Origin: an uncultured Thermomicrobiales bacterium
GTDB taxonomy: Bacteria > Chloroflexota > Chloroflexia > Thermomicrobiales > UBA6265
Length of the DNA stretch: 8,435 bases
Assembly: GCA_902806395.1 (NCBI GenBank)
Contig: CADCWH010000260.1
Coordinates: 1-8,435 of the forward strand
Reading direction: 5' to 3'
Both the position numbers and the translations under genes were made by a program. The notes beneath the pieces are model-generated. The model was not told the DNA's origin. It saw only the letters and a program-made list of their open reading frames with translations, and ran no database searches. Shown here piece after piece: positions 1 through 5,226 of this stretch (position 1 is its first letter; the number at the start of each line of letters is the position of its first letter).

Positions 1-212
1 CGCTCCGGGGAGAGTTCGTCCCCGATCCGCAGTGCCTCGTCGAGGGCGATTTGGCGGCCGAGGCCGAAGGCGAACTCCCCGTCGAGGAAGATGCTGACCC
101 GCTCCGGGTCGCGGGCCTGGTTCCGGATCGCGGTGATTTCCCCGGAAATGGGACCGCCTGGCGTCTCCGTCCCGTCGTCGGACCCCGCGACCCCGGCGCC
201 ACCCGGGCCCAT
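1..212 (-). CDS. recX: Regulatory protein RecX, N-terminal part (cut by window edge)
   Basis: RecX binds RecA filaments and modulates recombinase activity in the cytoplasm. Reading the minus strand from ATG at 212 gives 70 codons open to the edge. After a Gly/Asp-rich leader of about 24 residues comes ITAIRNQARDPERVSIFLDG (residues 26-45), then EFAFGLGRQIALDEALRIGD. This matches the family's N-terminal signature: ITxI, a basic stretch, RVxIfLDgeFaFgl, then a Leu-rich segment ending in GdeLs. The start is supported by a GGGAGAG-like ribosome binding site about 9 nt upstream, and no other in-frame start lies nearby. recX usually sits beside recA, but recA is not upstream here; the next minus-strand gene is a phosphoribosyltransferase 310 bp away, so recX may have its own promoter or its partner may lie outside the window. 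The C-terminal helical repeats of RecX are not visible. The family call is from seen motifs; the function is from family knowledge. Confidence 0.8.
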   Translation of the reverse strand, partial: MGPGGAGVAGSDDGTETPGGPISGEITAIRNQARDPERVSIFLDGEFAFGLGRQIALDEALRIGDELSPE

Positions 213-522
213 GGGGCGACGACTCTCCCACGGCGGGCGGGCGGTCGATCGCCGCGAGCCATGGTCTGCTGATCGGCGACGGGAGGGGAAACTCATCGGT
301 GGACATCTCCCGAGCGGTCGGCCCGGTTACCGCCCCCATGCTACGGATCGCCAGGGCGCGGTGGCCCTTTCCAGGGTGGACGATGGGCGATGGCTGACGG
401 TACGAGCGCGGGTGTTGACGATGCCCCGTGCGCGGTGTCCCACCGCCTCGTGTCCGTCCGGATCGGACGGCAGGGTCCATCACCGCCGGTTGGGTCGCGA
501 CCAGAGCCGGATCAGAACACGG
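213..522. other. Intergenic region between PRTase gene and recX
   Basis: This 310-bp spacer separates two minus-strand genes. No coding frame with convincing codon bias or a ribosome binding site is visible. It holds a 7-bp inverted repeat at 454-470 just beyond the PRTase gene. A possible minus-strand -10 hexamer TAGCAT (338-343 on the plus coordinates) could serve recX, but no good -35 lies at the right distance. Otherwise I see nothing in it. Confidence 0.5.
454..470 (-). terminator. Inverted repeat downstream of PRTase gene, possible terminator
   Basis: CCGTCCG at 454-460 and CGGACGG at 464-470 form a perfect 7-bp stem with a 3-nt loop. It lies 53-69 nt past the stop of the minus-strand PRTase gene. 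There is no T-run after it, so if it terminates transcription it does so without a classical U-tract. It could instead be a protein-binding palindrome. Confidence 0.35.
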
Positions 523-1131
523 TCAATAGGGGATCTCTACCGGAGTGCCGGCCCCCGCCGCGCAGAGGGGACAGGAGGCAGCGGGGTAGGACTCGTACAG
601 TTCATTCAGCAGGCCGAAGACGGGTTCGGTGCCGATGGTCGGCTCGGTCGCGTTCCACAGTGCCCCGATCCCGATCACCTCGCCGCCGAGCCCCGTGACG
701 AGGTCGTCGAACGTGGCCATCGTCGCCCCACTCATGATCAGGTTGTCGACCAACAGCACCCGCTGCCCGGCGATCAGGTCCTCCAGGCGCGGAGCGATCG
801 TCGGCTGCCCGTCTCGGGGGGTGGCATAGACCACCTTCGCCTTGGGATCGAGGAAGTAGGCGACCCACTGGGCAAGACCTGCTCCCCAGATCGAGGGCGA
901 GGCGACCGTGTGGAGGTGATCGTTGAAGAACCGCTTGGCCAGGGCATAACCCATCCGGCTCGCCGCGCCGGGGTCGGCCAGCAGCCGGTCGCGGTCGAGG
1001 TGGAGGGCACTGTGCCGTCCCGAGCGATAGGCGAAGTGTCCCTCCGTCAGGAGGCCATCCCGCTTCAGGTAGTCGAGAATCGTCCGGTCCAGAGTGGTCC
1101 CGGACGCGCGTTCGATGACCGTCCGTGCCAC
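523..1131 (-). CDS. Orotate phosphoribosyltransferase-family PRTase with atypical PRPP loop
   Basis: This is a 202-aa cytoplasmic type I phosphoribosyltransferase. The layout matches orotate PRTases: TLDRTILDYLKRDGLLTEGH then a GHFxxxSGRHS segment (residues 31-41), a segment resembling the OPRT flexible loop (VVYATPRDGQ, 100-109), the PRPP-binding strand-loop RVLLVDNLIMSGATM (124-138), a GGEVIGIGALWN strand, and a C-terminal CPLC (187-190) as in OPRTs that end with a CPLC-x-G motif. Length is normal for the family. The PRPP loop is unusual: families normally have two acidic residues followed by TTG or TSG, whereas here D129-N130 and M133-S134-G135 are seen. It may be a pyrE-type enzyme or a paralogue acting on another base. 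The start GTG at 1131 is chosen because AGGGGG lies 6 nt upstream and it fits the candidate promoter near 1184; GTG at 1146 is the alternative. An open frame continues to 1449, but that extension translates the 9-bp repeats and crosses the divergent promoter, so I reject it. Confidence 0.8.
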   Translation of the reverse strand: MARTVIERASGTTLDRTILDYLKRDGLLTEGHFAYRSGRHSALHLDRDRLLADPGAASRMGYALAKRFFNDHLHTVASPSIWGAGLAQWVAYFLDPKAKVVYATPRDGQPTIAPRLEDLIAGQRVLLVDNLIMSGATMATFDDLVTGLGGEVIGIGALWNATEPTIGTEPVFGLLNELYESYPAASCPLCAAGAGTPVEIPY

Positions 1132-1183
1132 GTCCGTCCCCCTCACGAGCGCCCGGCAGCACACGCGGGTGCCGGAGAGCGGC

Positions 1184-1213
1184 AGGATAGCATGCCGGGG
1201 TCGCCGGGGTCGC
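1184..1213 (-). promoter_or_regulatory. Candidate PRTase promoter (extended -10, repeat-borne -35)
   Basis: On the minus strand the sequence reads ATGCTATCCTGCC, giving an extended -10 TGC-TATCCT (hexamer at 1184-1189). Eighteen bases upstream the 9-bp repeat supplies GCGACC (1208-1213), matching 3 of 6 positions of TTGACA. The predicted transcription start is near 1177, leaving a leader of about 46 nt before the GTG at 1131. The -35 is weak, so activity would rely on the extended -10 or an activator. Confidence 0.4.
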
Positions 1214-1237
1214 CGGGGTCGCCGGGGTCGCCGGGGA
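1194..1237. repeat. 9-bp tandem repeat, 4.8 copies of GCCGGGGTC
   Basis: Four exact copies of GCCGGGGTC run from 1194 to 1229, followed by a partial copy GCCGGGGA (1230-1237). The array is non-coding under the starts chosen here and occupies the -35 and upstream region of the minus-strand PRTase promoter. Exact tandem copies suggest recent slippage or selection as repeated binding sites. Confidence 0.9.
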
Positions 1238-1282
1238 TGCGTCGACCGGGCGCGAGTGACGCCGGTTGGCCGGGCCAGCAGA

Positions 1283-1312
1283 TTGACATAGCGTGTGCCG
1301 CATTGGCATGAT
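1283..1312 (+). promoter_or_regulatory. Candidate promoter of the LuxR-type regulator gene
   Basis: A perfect TTGACA (1283-1288) is followed after 18 bp by CATGAT (1307-1312), matching 4 of 6 of TATAAT. A start near 1319 would give a leader of about 97 nt before the ATG at 1416. This is the best sigma-70-type -35 hexamer seen in the window. Confidence 0.5.
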
Positions 1313-1415
1313 GGCGTCGGGGCCATCGCACTGGACAGCGGCAGGATTACCACGGGTCCATCACGGCGTTTCGCGGGAGCGCCTGACCAGAGAATTCCCG
1401 ACCCGAGAATGCCCC

Positions 1416-3785
1416 ATGGACGTGATCTCCTCCCTTGGTCACTCCCCAACGACCCGCCTACCGATGGTCATGACCCCGCTGGTCGGGCGCGCGCGCGAGG
1501 TCGAACGGGTCGCCGCGACGCTGATCGACGGGGACACCCGTCTCGTCGTGCTGGTCGGGCCAGCCGGGGTCGGAAAGACCCGGGTCGCGCTCCGCGTCGC
1601 TCAGGATTATCGGGACCGCTTTCCCGACGGTGTCTGGTGGCTCCCACTCGCGGCGATCACCGACCCCGGGCAGGTCCTGCCAACGATCTCGCGGGCGCTC
1701 GGCGGGGGGGTCAGCCGGGATATCGAGGGCGAGGGGTGGTCATCCGGCGAGCACCTGGTGTCCCTCGTCGGTGACCGGGAAGCATTGCTGGTCCTCGATG
1801 GCTTCGAGCGGGTCGCGGCGGCGGCCGGCCCGCTGGCGGCCGTCATCGCCGCGTGCCCCCGGCTCCGGCTTCTGATCACCAGCCGGTCGGTCCTGCACCT
1901 GGCCGGCGAGCGAGACATCGCGGTCGGGCCCCTCGGCCTGCCGACCGGGTCACCCAGCCAAGATCCCGCCGTGATTCCTGCTCCCGATCGGGAGGCGATG
2001 GACCTGTTCGCCGCCCGGGCCCGGGCGGCCGACGCCGGCTTTACGCTGTCCCCCGACAACGCGGCGGACGTGATCGCGATCTGCCGGTACCTGGACGGTC
2101 TCCCATTGGCGATCGAGCTCGCCGCCGCTCGCGTCGCCCACCTCCCTCCGAAGGCCTTGCTCGACCGGATGGGGCCTCGTCTCCCACTGCTGACCGGCGG
2201 CCCCCGGGACGTCCCCGATCGCCACCGCACCATGCGAGCGGCCATCGCCTGGAGCTACGACCTCCTCCCCGAGGGTGAGCGGCGCCTCTTCCGCACCCTG
2301 GCCGTCTTCGTGGGCGGCTGCACCCTGGAGGCTGCCGAGGCGGTCGCCGGCGGTGGCACGGGTGACACCGACGTTCTTGACGGGATCGCGTCCCTGGTGG
2401 ACCAGAGTCTCCTCGGGCGCGGCGAGGGGCCCGACGGGCGCGAACGGTTCCAGATGTTGGAGACGATCCGGGAGTTCGGGCTCGAATGCTTGGCCGCCGC
2501 CGGCGAAGAGGTGGGAGCGCGCCGTCGCCACGTTTCCTGGTGTCAGGCGCTGGCCGGGGCGGCCCGCCAGGGGTTCGAGGGGCCCGACGCCCTCCGCTGG
2601 GAGCGGCGCCTGGAAGCGGACCACGGGAACCTCCGGGAGGCGTTGGGCTGGTTGGCGGAGCGAGACGAGGCCGAGACGCTCCTGGCGCTTACCCACGACC
2701 TGATCGCGCCGTGGTGGCACCTGGGGCATGGCCGGGAGGGAGCGGACTGGCTGCGGATCGGGTTGGAACGCGGTGCCGCCGCCCCGGTCTCGCTGATCGA
2801 CCAGACCACACTGGCGGCGGCCCGACTGGCGGCGGAGCGCGGCGATGACGACGAGGCACGGCGGCTCGCCACGGCCCATGCCGCACGCGCCCGGGTCGCC
2901 GGCGACGACGCGGGCACGGCCCAGGCACTGTCGCTGCTGGGACAGATTGCCCAGTTCACCGGGGACACGGGGGCGGCCCGGGCGCACTTCGAGGATGCGC
3001 TGGAGGCCTGGCGGACGGCCGATCGTCCGGCCGAGGTCGCGATGATGAAGACCGCCCTGGCGATGATCGGTGACGTGGGCGGGGTGGACCGGCCCGGCGA
3101 TCCCCTCGACGTGGCGCTGGCCCGCCAATGCTGGGAGGACGAGTTGCACCTGCACCGGCTCGCCGGCAATCCGGTTCGGGCTGCTCGGGCGATCCAGGGG
3201 TTGGCCCAGATCGCCTATGCCGGACGCGACTTCCCCCGCACCCTGACCCTCTCTCTACAGGCTCTCGAGCAGCGTTGGGAGTCACGAGACCTGCGGACGA
3301 TCCCGTCATCCCTCGAGGACGTGGCTGGCATCGCCGGGGCGACGGGTCAGGCGACGGTGGCGGCACACCTCTACGGGGCGGCCGAAGCCCTCCGAGAGGT
3401 CATCGACGCCCCGATGCCGCGCTGGGGTCTCATAGCACACGGGCATGCCGTCGCTGCGGCACGCCGGGCTGGTCCCGCGAACGCCTTCGATGCCGCCTGG
3501 TTGGCCGGGAAGTCCCTGACGTTGGACGAAGCCGTAGCCGAGGCATTGGCGGTGAGGGTCTCCGTCCCTCCAGCGGCACCGAGCGGGGCCCCGTGGGCCC
3601 TGACGCCGCGGGAGCGAGAGGTGCTCCGTCATGTGGTCGAGGGGTACTCGAATCGGGAGATCGCCTCGCGGCTGTCGATCAGTCCCAGCACTGCCGGGCA
3701 TCACGTCGAGAGCATCTTGGCCAAGCTCGGCGTCGAGTCTCGGACCGCCGCGGCCAGTTTCGCCATCCGCCATGACCTGGCCTGA
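1416..3785 (+). CDS. Large ATPase–TPR–LuxR-family transcriptional regulator
   Basis: This 789-aa cytoplasmic regulator has three parts. Residues about 20-330 form an NB-ARC/AAA-type NTPase: MTPLVGRAREVE, a Walker A GPAGVGKT (48-55), a Walker B-like LLVLDGFE (124-131, Asp128), the sensor-like LLITSRSVLHLAGER, then CRYLDGLPLAIELAAARV and LRAAIAWSYDLL-type motifs (here MRAAIAWSYDLLPEGERRLF). Residues about 390-690 are Ala/Leu/Arg-rich helical repeats, probably TPR-like, that would sense a ligand or partner. The C-terminal 61 residues (729-789) form a LuxR/GerE HTH, starting LTPREREVLRHVVEGYSNRE. Such proteins resemble MalT and related ATP-dependent activators, though the inducer here is unknown. 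One deviation is Gly in the Walker B DGFE where relatives usually have Asn (DNFE). ATG 1416 is preferred because it precedes the conserved domain and lies behind the promoter at 1283; ATG 1464 or 1470 would also keep the domain. The in-frame upstream ATG at 1293 would overlap the promoter spacer. Confidence 0.93.
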   Translation: MDVISSLGHSPTTRLPMVMTPLVGRAREVERVAATLIDGDTRLVVLVGPAGVGKTRVALRVAQDYRDRFPDGVWWLPLAAITDPGQVLPTISRALGGGVSRDIEGEGWSSGEHLVSLVGDREALLVLDGFERVAAAAGPLAAVIAACPRLRLLITSRSVLHLAGERDIAVGPLGLPTGSPSQDPAVIPAPDREAMDLFAARARAADAGFTLSPDNAADVIAICRYLDGLPLAIELAAARVAHLPPKALLDRMGPRLPLLTGGPRDVPDRHRTMRAAIAWSYDLLPEGERRLFRTLAVFVGGCTLEAAEAVAGGGTGDTDVLDGIASLVDQSLLGRGEGPDGRERFQMLETIREFGLECLAAAGEEVGARRRHVSWCQALAGAARQGFEGPDALRWERRLEADHGNLREALGWLAERDEAETLLALTHDLIAPWWHLGHGREGADWLRIGLERGAAAPVSLIDQTTLAAARLAAERGDDDEARRLATAHAARARVAGDDAGTAQALSLLGQIAQFTGDTGAARAHFEDALEAWRTADRPAEVAMMKTALAMIGDVGGVDRPGDPLDVALARQCWEDELHLHRLAGNPVRAARAIQGLAQIAYAGRDFPRTLTLSLQALEQRWESRDLRTIPSSLEDVAGIAGATGQATVAAHLYGAAEALREVIDAPMPRWGLIAHGHAVAAARRAGPANAFDAAWLAGKSLTLDEAVAEALAVRVSVPPAAPSGAPWALTPREREVLRHVVEGYSNREIASRLSISPSTAGHHVESILAKLGVESRTAAASFAIRHDLA

Positions 3786-3832
3786 CGCCCGCCCGCGACG
3801 GCGGCGAGTCACCCGGTTCCCCATTTGGATCC

Positions 3833-3890
3833 GTATACGTAGCTGCGGAATCGGCGGTGCCGATGTCCGACTACGTATGGGCTACGTATG
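3833..3890. repeat. CTACGTAT elements: two direct copies and one inverted copy
   Basis: CTACGTATG occurs at 3871-3879 and 3882-3890, an 11-bp period, about one helical turn. The related sequence GTATACGTAG at 3833-3842 is the same element in opposite orientation (CTACGTATAC). Direct copies on one helix face plus an inverted copy are typical of a transcription-factor operator. The core TACGTA is itself palindromic. Confidence 0.6.
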
Positions 3891-3903
3891 TCGTCCCCGT
3901 CTC

Positions 3904-3922
3904 GTTCCCGGATATAGGGAAC
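3904..3922. promoter_or_regulatory. Inverted repeat GTTCCC-N7-GGGAAC
   Basis: A perfect 6-bp inverted repeat flanks an AT-rich 7-bp centre (GGATATA). It lies about 120 bp past the regulator stop codon. It may be an operator or a weak transcript hairpin; there is no T-run after it, which argues against a simple terminator. Confidence 0.4.
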
Positions 3923-4078
3923 CTGACCGATGCCCCGCCGGTGCGACGAGCGCAGGATAGGGATGTGCCCCGGCGTCCCCGACGGCACACCCGGTACCGT
4001 TGCCAGTTGGAGGGGAGAGTCGGCGTCCCGCGGCGGCGGACGGGACATGGACTGGGCTCACTGGCCGGCAGACCCGAC

Positions 4079-4109
4079 GCCAGCCACGCCAGCCACGCCA
4101 GCCACGCCA
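4079..4109. repeat. 9-bp tandem repeat, 3.4 copies of GCCAGCCAC
   Basis: Three exact copies of GCCAGCCAC run from 4079 to 4105, followed by partial GCCA. The unit length equals that of the array at 1194-1237, but the sequence differs. It ends about 25 bp before the ribosome binding site of the small open frame at 4148. Confidence 0.85.
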
Positions 4110-4133
4110 CTGACACGACGCTGACTCGCTGAT

Positions 4134-4140
4134 GGGGAGG
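4134..4140 (+). promoter_or_regulatory. Strong ribosome binding site for the 98-aa frame
   Basis: GGGGAGG ends 7 nt before the ATG at 4148. This is one of the best Shine-Dalgarno matches in the window and is the main reason for taking the small frame that follows as a possible gene. Confidence 0.6.
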
Positions 4141-4147
4141 AATCGCC

Positions 4148-4444
4148 ATGATGTCCGGCATCGATCGAAACTACTGTCACGCCACCGAACTTCGCCGGCA
4201 CCAATCGCTCGCCGACGCGAAGGCGTGGCGGCTGATCAGTTCGTCCGCGTCACCAACCGGTCCCGCTCGGGCGCGCTGGTCTCTCCGACGCCGGGCATGG
4301 CCTGCGGCGCTCCGACCGGCCCTTCTCCGTCCCGTCCGGATCACGGACCTCCTGTCTCTCCCATCCAGGTCCGTCGAACCCGCATTGCCGCCCGCGGCGG
4401 TCTTTGGCACCACTCCTCCCTCGTCTACTTCGTCGGCGCGGTGA
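4148..4444 (+). CDS. Possible small gene, 98 aa, unrecognised
   Basis: The product is not recognised. The first 30 or so residues (MMSGIDRNYCHATELRRHQS, then LADAKAWRLI) look like a soluble charged helix of the kind seen at the start of many short actinobacterial and Chloroflexota hypothetical proteins (an impression, not a search result). The rest is rich in Arg, Pro, Ala and Ser, with a weaker third-position G/C bias, so the reading frame may be genuine only in its first part or may have drifted through a frameshift. No signal peptide, metal-binding motif or clear membrane segment is seen. Support rests mainly on the GGGGAGG ribosome binding site. It could be a real small protein, a degraded gene, or a chance frame. 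Confidence 0.4.
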   Translation: MMSGIDRNYCHATELRRHQSLADAKAWRLISSSASPTGPARARWSLRRRAWPAALRPALLRPVRITDLLSLPSRSVEPALPPAAVFGTTPPSSTSSAR

Positions 4445-4549
4445 GGCGCTGCGCCGTCCGGGCGTGATCTTCGTCGCGGACATCCCGGGCAAACCCCGCG
4501 ACCGGCCCGTAGCGTCGTCCCCTCCACCACACCGAGAAAGGCCACCACG

Positions 4550-4873
4550 ATGGACCCGTTCCCGACGCTTGCCCTGATCGATCGCGCCCGTGGCGACGGT
4601 GAACGCCGCTTCGCCGACCAGCCGAACGCCGCGTATCTGGAGCACCTCGCTCGCGCCGTGGCCGACGCGTACTGGAGCGAGTCCGTCTGGTTGACAGGCA
4701 TCGTGCCCGCCGCTGGCTTCCAGGCGGTCTGCATCGCCCTCGACGCCGCGTGTCTCGCCGCGACGCCCACGGTGCAACTGGTCTTCGCCGACGCGGTCCA
4801 CGTGGTGGACCTGACCCTGACCTCGGCCCTGGACCGATCGGCGTCCCAGAACCCGTCCACCGCGACGGCGTGA
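4550..4873 (+). CDS. Hypothetical protein, 107 aa, unrecognised
   Basis: I do not recognise a family. The frame has strong G/C bias at third codon positions throughout, a GAGAAAGG ribosome binding site ending 8 nt before the ATG, and a hairpin 10 nt after the stop, which together support a real gene. The protein starts MDPFPTLALIDRARGDGERR, continues as a probable amphipathic helix around residues 25-45 (NAAYLEHLARAVADAYWSES), then has a hydrophobic stretch (about 46-70, GIVPAAGFQAVCIALDAACL) and another (about 76-93, VQLVFADAVHVVDLTLT). The hydrophobic parts contain Asp and are probably buried helices or strands rather than membrane spans. It has two Cys, which are not arranged as a metal site. 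It stands alone, with about 105 bp to the preceding small frame and over 350 bp to the next gene. No function is proposed. Confidence 0.6.
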   Translation: MDPFPTLALIDRARGDGERRFADQPNAAYLEHLARAVADAYWSESVWLTGIVPAAGFQAVCIALDAACLAATPTVQLVFADAVHVVDLTLTSALDRSASQNPSTATA

Positions 4874-4883
4874 CCTGCCCAGG

Positions 4884-4909
4884 CCGTCGCTGGCACCGAA
4901 CGGCGACGG
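4884..4909 (+). terminator. Hairpin after the 107-aa gene
   Basis: CCGTCGC (4884-4890) and GCGACGG (4903-4909) form a perfect 7-bp stem with a 12-nt loop. It can be lengthened by GGC/GCC if one G is bulged. It begins 10 nt after the stop codon, the normal place for a terminator, but no U-tract follows. Confidence 0.45.
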
Positions 4910-5109
4910 GCCCCGGCCAGCACCGATCCGGCCGACCGCACGCATCCGTCGTTGTCCGCGGCCGGGGCTGACACCTGGTCCCCCGCGCGACCCGTCATAT
5001 CGCGATCGCGCCCGGGCCCACACGACGCCAGGCTAGTGGAAGGACGAGGGCCGGAGCGAGGACCCATTCCGCCTGGCACGCCGTCCTCGACCAGGGGACG
5101 GGCAGACAC

Positions 5110-5136
5110 TGGACCCGGTGATCGGTGTGCTATCGT
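5110..5136 (+). promoter_or_regulatory. Possible upstream promoter (extended -10 TGC-TATCGT)
   Basis: The plus strand has an extended -10 TGCTATCGT (hexamer 5131-5136), with TGGACC (5110-5115, 4 of 6 of TTGACA) placed only 15 bp upstream. The short spacer lowers confidence. The -10 resembles the minus-strand TGCTATCCT in front of the PRTase gene. Confidence 0.3.
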
Positions 5137-5189
5137 CCCCGCGACATCCCCGGTATAGGCGTCGGCCCAGGGCGTGTCCGCGAACTCGG

Positions 5190-5195
5190 TATACT
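5190..5195 (+). promoter_or_regulatory. Candidate -10 element TATACT for the hydrolase gene
   Basis: TATACT matches 5 of 6 of the consensus -10 in a very GC-rich setting. No good -35 lies 16-18 bp upstream. A start near 5202 would give a short leader of about 25 nt containing GGAG at 5216-5219, which favours translation from ATG 5227. Confidence 0.4.
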
Positions 5196-5226
5196 GCGAC
5201 GGCTGGGCGCCGGGCGGAGTGGCGGC

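Larger units (their letters stand above)
1132..1415. other. Divergent promoter region between PRTase and LuxR-type regulator
   Basis: This 284-bp region separates two head-to-head genes. It contains, from left to right, the PRTase leader, a minus-strand extended -10, a 9-bp tandem repeat, and a plus-strand promoter for the regulator. The two predicted transcription starts are about 140 bp apart. The arrangement is compatible with, but does not prove, control of the PRTase gene by the neighbouring regulator. Confidence 0.55.
3786..4147. other. Repeat-rich intergenic region after the regulator gene
   Basis: This 362-bp region has no convincing gene. It holds three copies of a CTACGTAT-type element (3833-3890), a GTTCCC/GGGAAC inverted repeat (3904-3922), and a 9-bp tandem repeat (4079-4109) that ends just upstream of a strong ribosome binding site. 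Its AT content is locally higher around 3820-3920 than in neighbouring DNA, which fits a regulatory region. Confidence 0.6.
4874..5226. other. Intergenic region before the hydrolase gene
   Basis: This 353-bp stretch contains a terminator-like hairpin at its left end and candidate promoter elements in its right part (5110-5195). The middle (about 4910-5100) shows no gene, repeat or obvious signal. Confidence 0.5.

Noticed and set aside
1194..1237. Tandem repeats considered as a CRISPR array
   Set aside because: Units are 9 bp and directly adjacent with no spacers, and no cas genes are present.
91..1311. 406-codon open frame on the plus strand, antisense to the PRTase gene
   Set aside because: It overlaps recX and the PRTase gene, has no recognisable motif or ribosome binding site, and arises from few stop codons in GC-rich DNA.
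1132..1449. N-terminal extension of the PRTase frame to 1449
   Set aside because: The added 106 residues translate the 9-bp repeats into a Pro-Arg-Arg run, cross the divergent promoter and overlap the regulator start; the conserved domain begins after GTG 1131.
1950..3155. 401-codon minus-strand open frame inside the regulator gene
   Set aside because: The plus-strand regulator has clear domains across this interval; the antisense frame shows none.
4079..4109. Repeat read as coding (Trp-Leu-Ala repeats on the minus strand)
   Set aside because: The frame has no ribosome binding site or conserved context; the repeat is better explained as intergenic.
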